Of a stretch of 6,578 nucleotides of DNA, positions 6,440 through 6,578 are shown one piece after another. A model generated the notes under the pieces. The model worked only from the letters and a program-made list of their open reading frames with translations. It searched no databases and was not told where the DNA came from. Every line of letters starts with the position of its first letter. Within the stretch, counting starts at the first letter, position 1. The stretch spans positions 1 to 6,578 of the forward strand of contig CAJGCY010000144.1 of assembly GCA_904501955.1 (NCBI GenBank). The letters run 5' to 3'. The position numbers and the translations under genes were made by a program. The DNA comes from an uncultured Akkermansia sp. (GTDB taxonomy: Bacteria; Verrucomicrobiota; Verrucomicrobiia; Verrucomicrobiales; Akkermansiaceae).

Positions 6440-6578
6440 TCAAACACCTAATTTACCCAAATCGGCGGAGTCGGGGAGTTCCGCGAGTTTGATGCGGCCG
6501 GAGGCGCCGTGGGCAATGGAGACGGCGGATTTGGGCAGGCCGAGGCTTTTGGCAAGGAATGCCTCAATTTCCTTGTTG
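6440..6578 (-). CDS. DUF167/YggU-family protein, C-terminal part
   Basis: The last 45 residues and the stop codon are present, and the start lies beyond the right edge of the window. The readable part begins NKEIEAFLAKSLGLPKSAVS and continues IAHGASGRIKLAEL. It matches the end of the DUF167 fold (E. coli YggU is the known member): an amphipathic helix of the form N-x-x-x-x-x-F/L-L-A-x-x-L, then a strand, then the conserved G-x-x-S/G-R-x-K segment. These are small proteins of about 70-100 residues, probably cytoplasmic, with no established function. The signature segment, with R at residue 28 and K at 30 of the visible part, is intact. It is on the same strand as the downstream operon but is separated from it by a terminator and the repeat element. 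Confidence 0.8.
   Translation of the reverse strand, partial: NKEIEAFLAKSLGLPKSAVSIAHGASGRIKLAELPDSADLGKLGV

Overview
The window (6578 bases) carries two complete genes and one partial gene, all on the minus strand, plus two stretches of an unusual palindromic intergenic repeat. The DNA is GC-rich. The two complete starts lack a visible Shine-Dalgarno sequence, and the oxidoreductase belongs to a KCCHDMD-type Gfo/Idh/MocA clade. Together these suggest a Gram-negative bacterium of the Verrucomicrobiota/PVC type (Akkermansia-like at best). That placement is an inference, and there is no rRNA or tRNA here to test it.

Reading along the minus strand from right to left: the 3' end of a DUF167/YggU-family gene (6440-6578) is followed by a likely terminator hairpin (6373-6390). 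Next comes a ~510-base palindromic repeat element with no gene in it (about 5816-6326), then a promoter region (5670-5815). A two-gene operon follows: a Gfo/Idh/MocA oxidoreductase (4350-5669) and, 21 bases downstream, a 1366-residue exported protein (228-4328). About 29 bases past that stop, a second, inverted and partial copy of the repeat element runs off the left edge (1-200).

The large protein is the most notable gene. It has a signal peptide, a metzincin-type zinc metalloprotease domain with an intact HELSHLLGCGH motif and Met-turn, a beta-sandwich region resembling a pre-peptidase C-terminal (PPC) domain, and then about 25-26 ankyrin repeats filling the last two thirds. A protease fused to so long an ankyrin solenoid and exported from the cell suggests a secreted or surface protein whose ankyrin array chooses or holds its partner. 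Why it shares an operon with a sugar-type oxidoreductase cannot be read from the sequence.

The repeat element is the second point of interest. Three half-copies (one at 1-200, two facing each other in 5816-6326) share a conserved terminal box and two hairpins. In one hairpin the inner 5-bp stem differs in all three copies but stays fully paired. On one strand the loops are always GNA or GNRA, and a 3x3 purine internal loop is kept. This is strong evidence for selection on structure. Two of the three halves lie just downstream of genes in the sense orientation.
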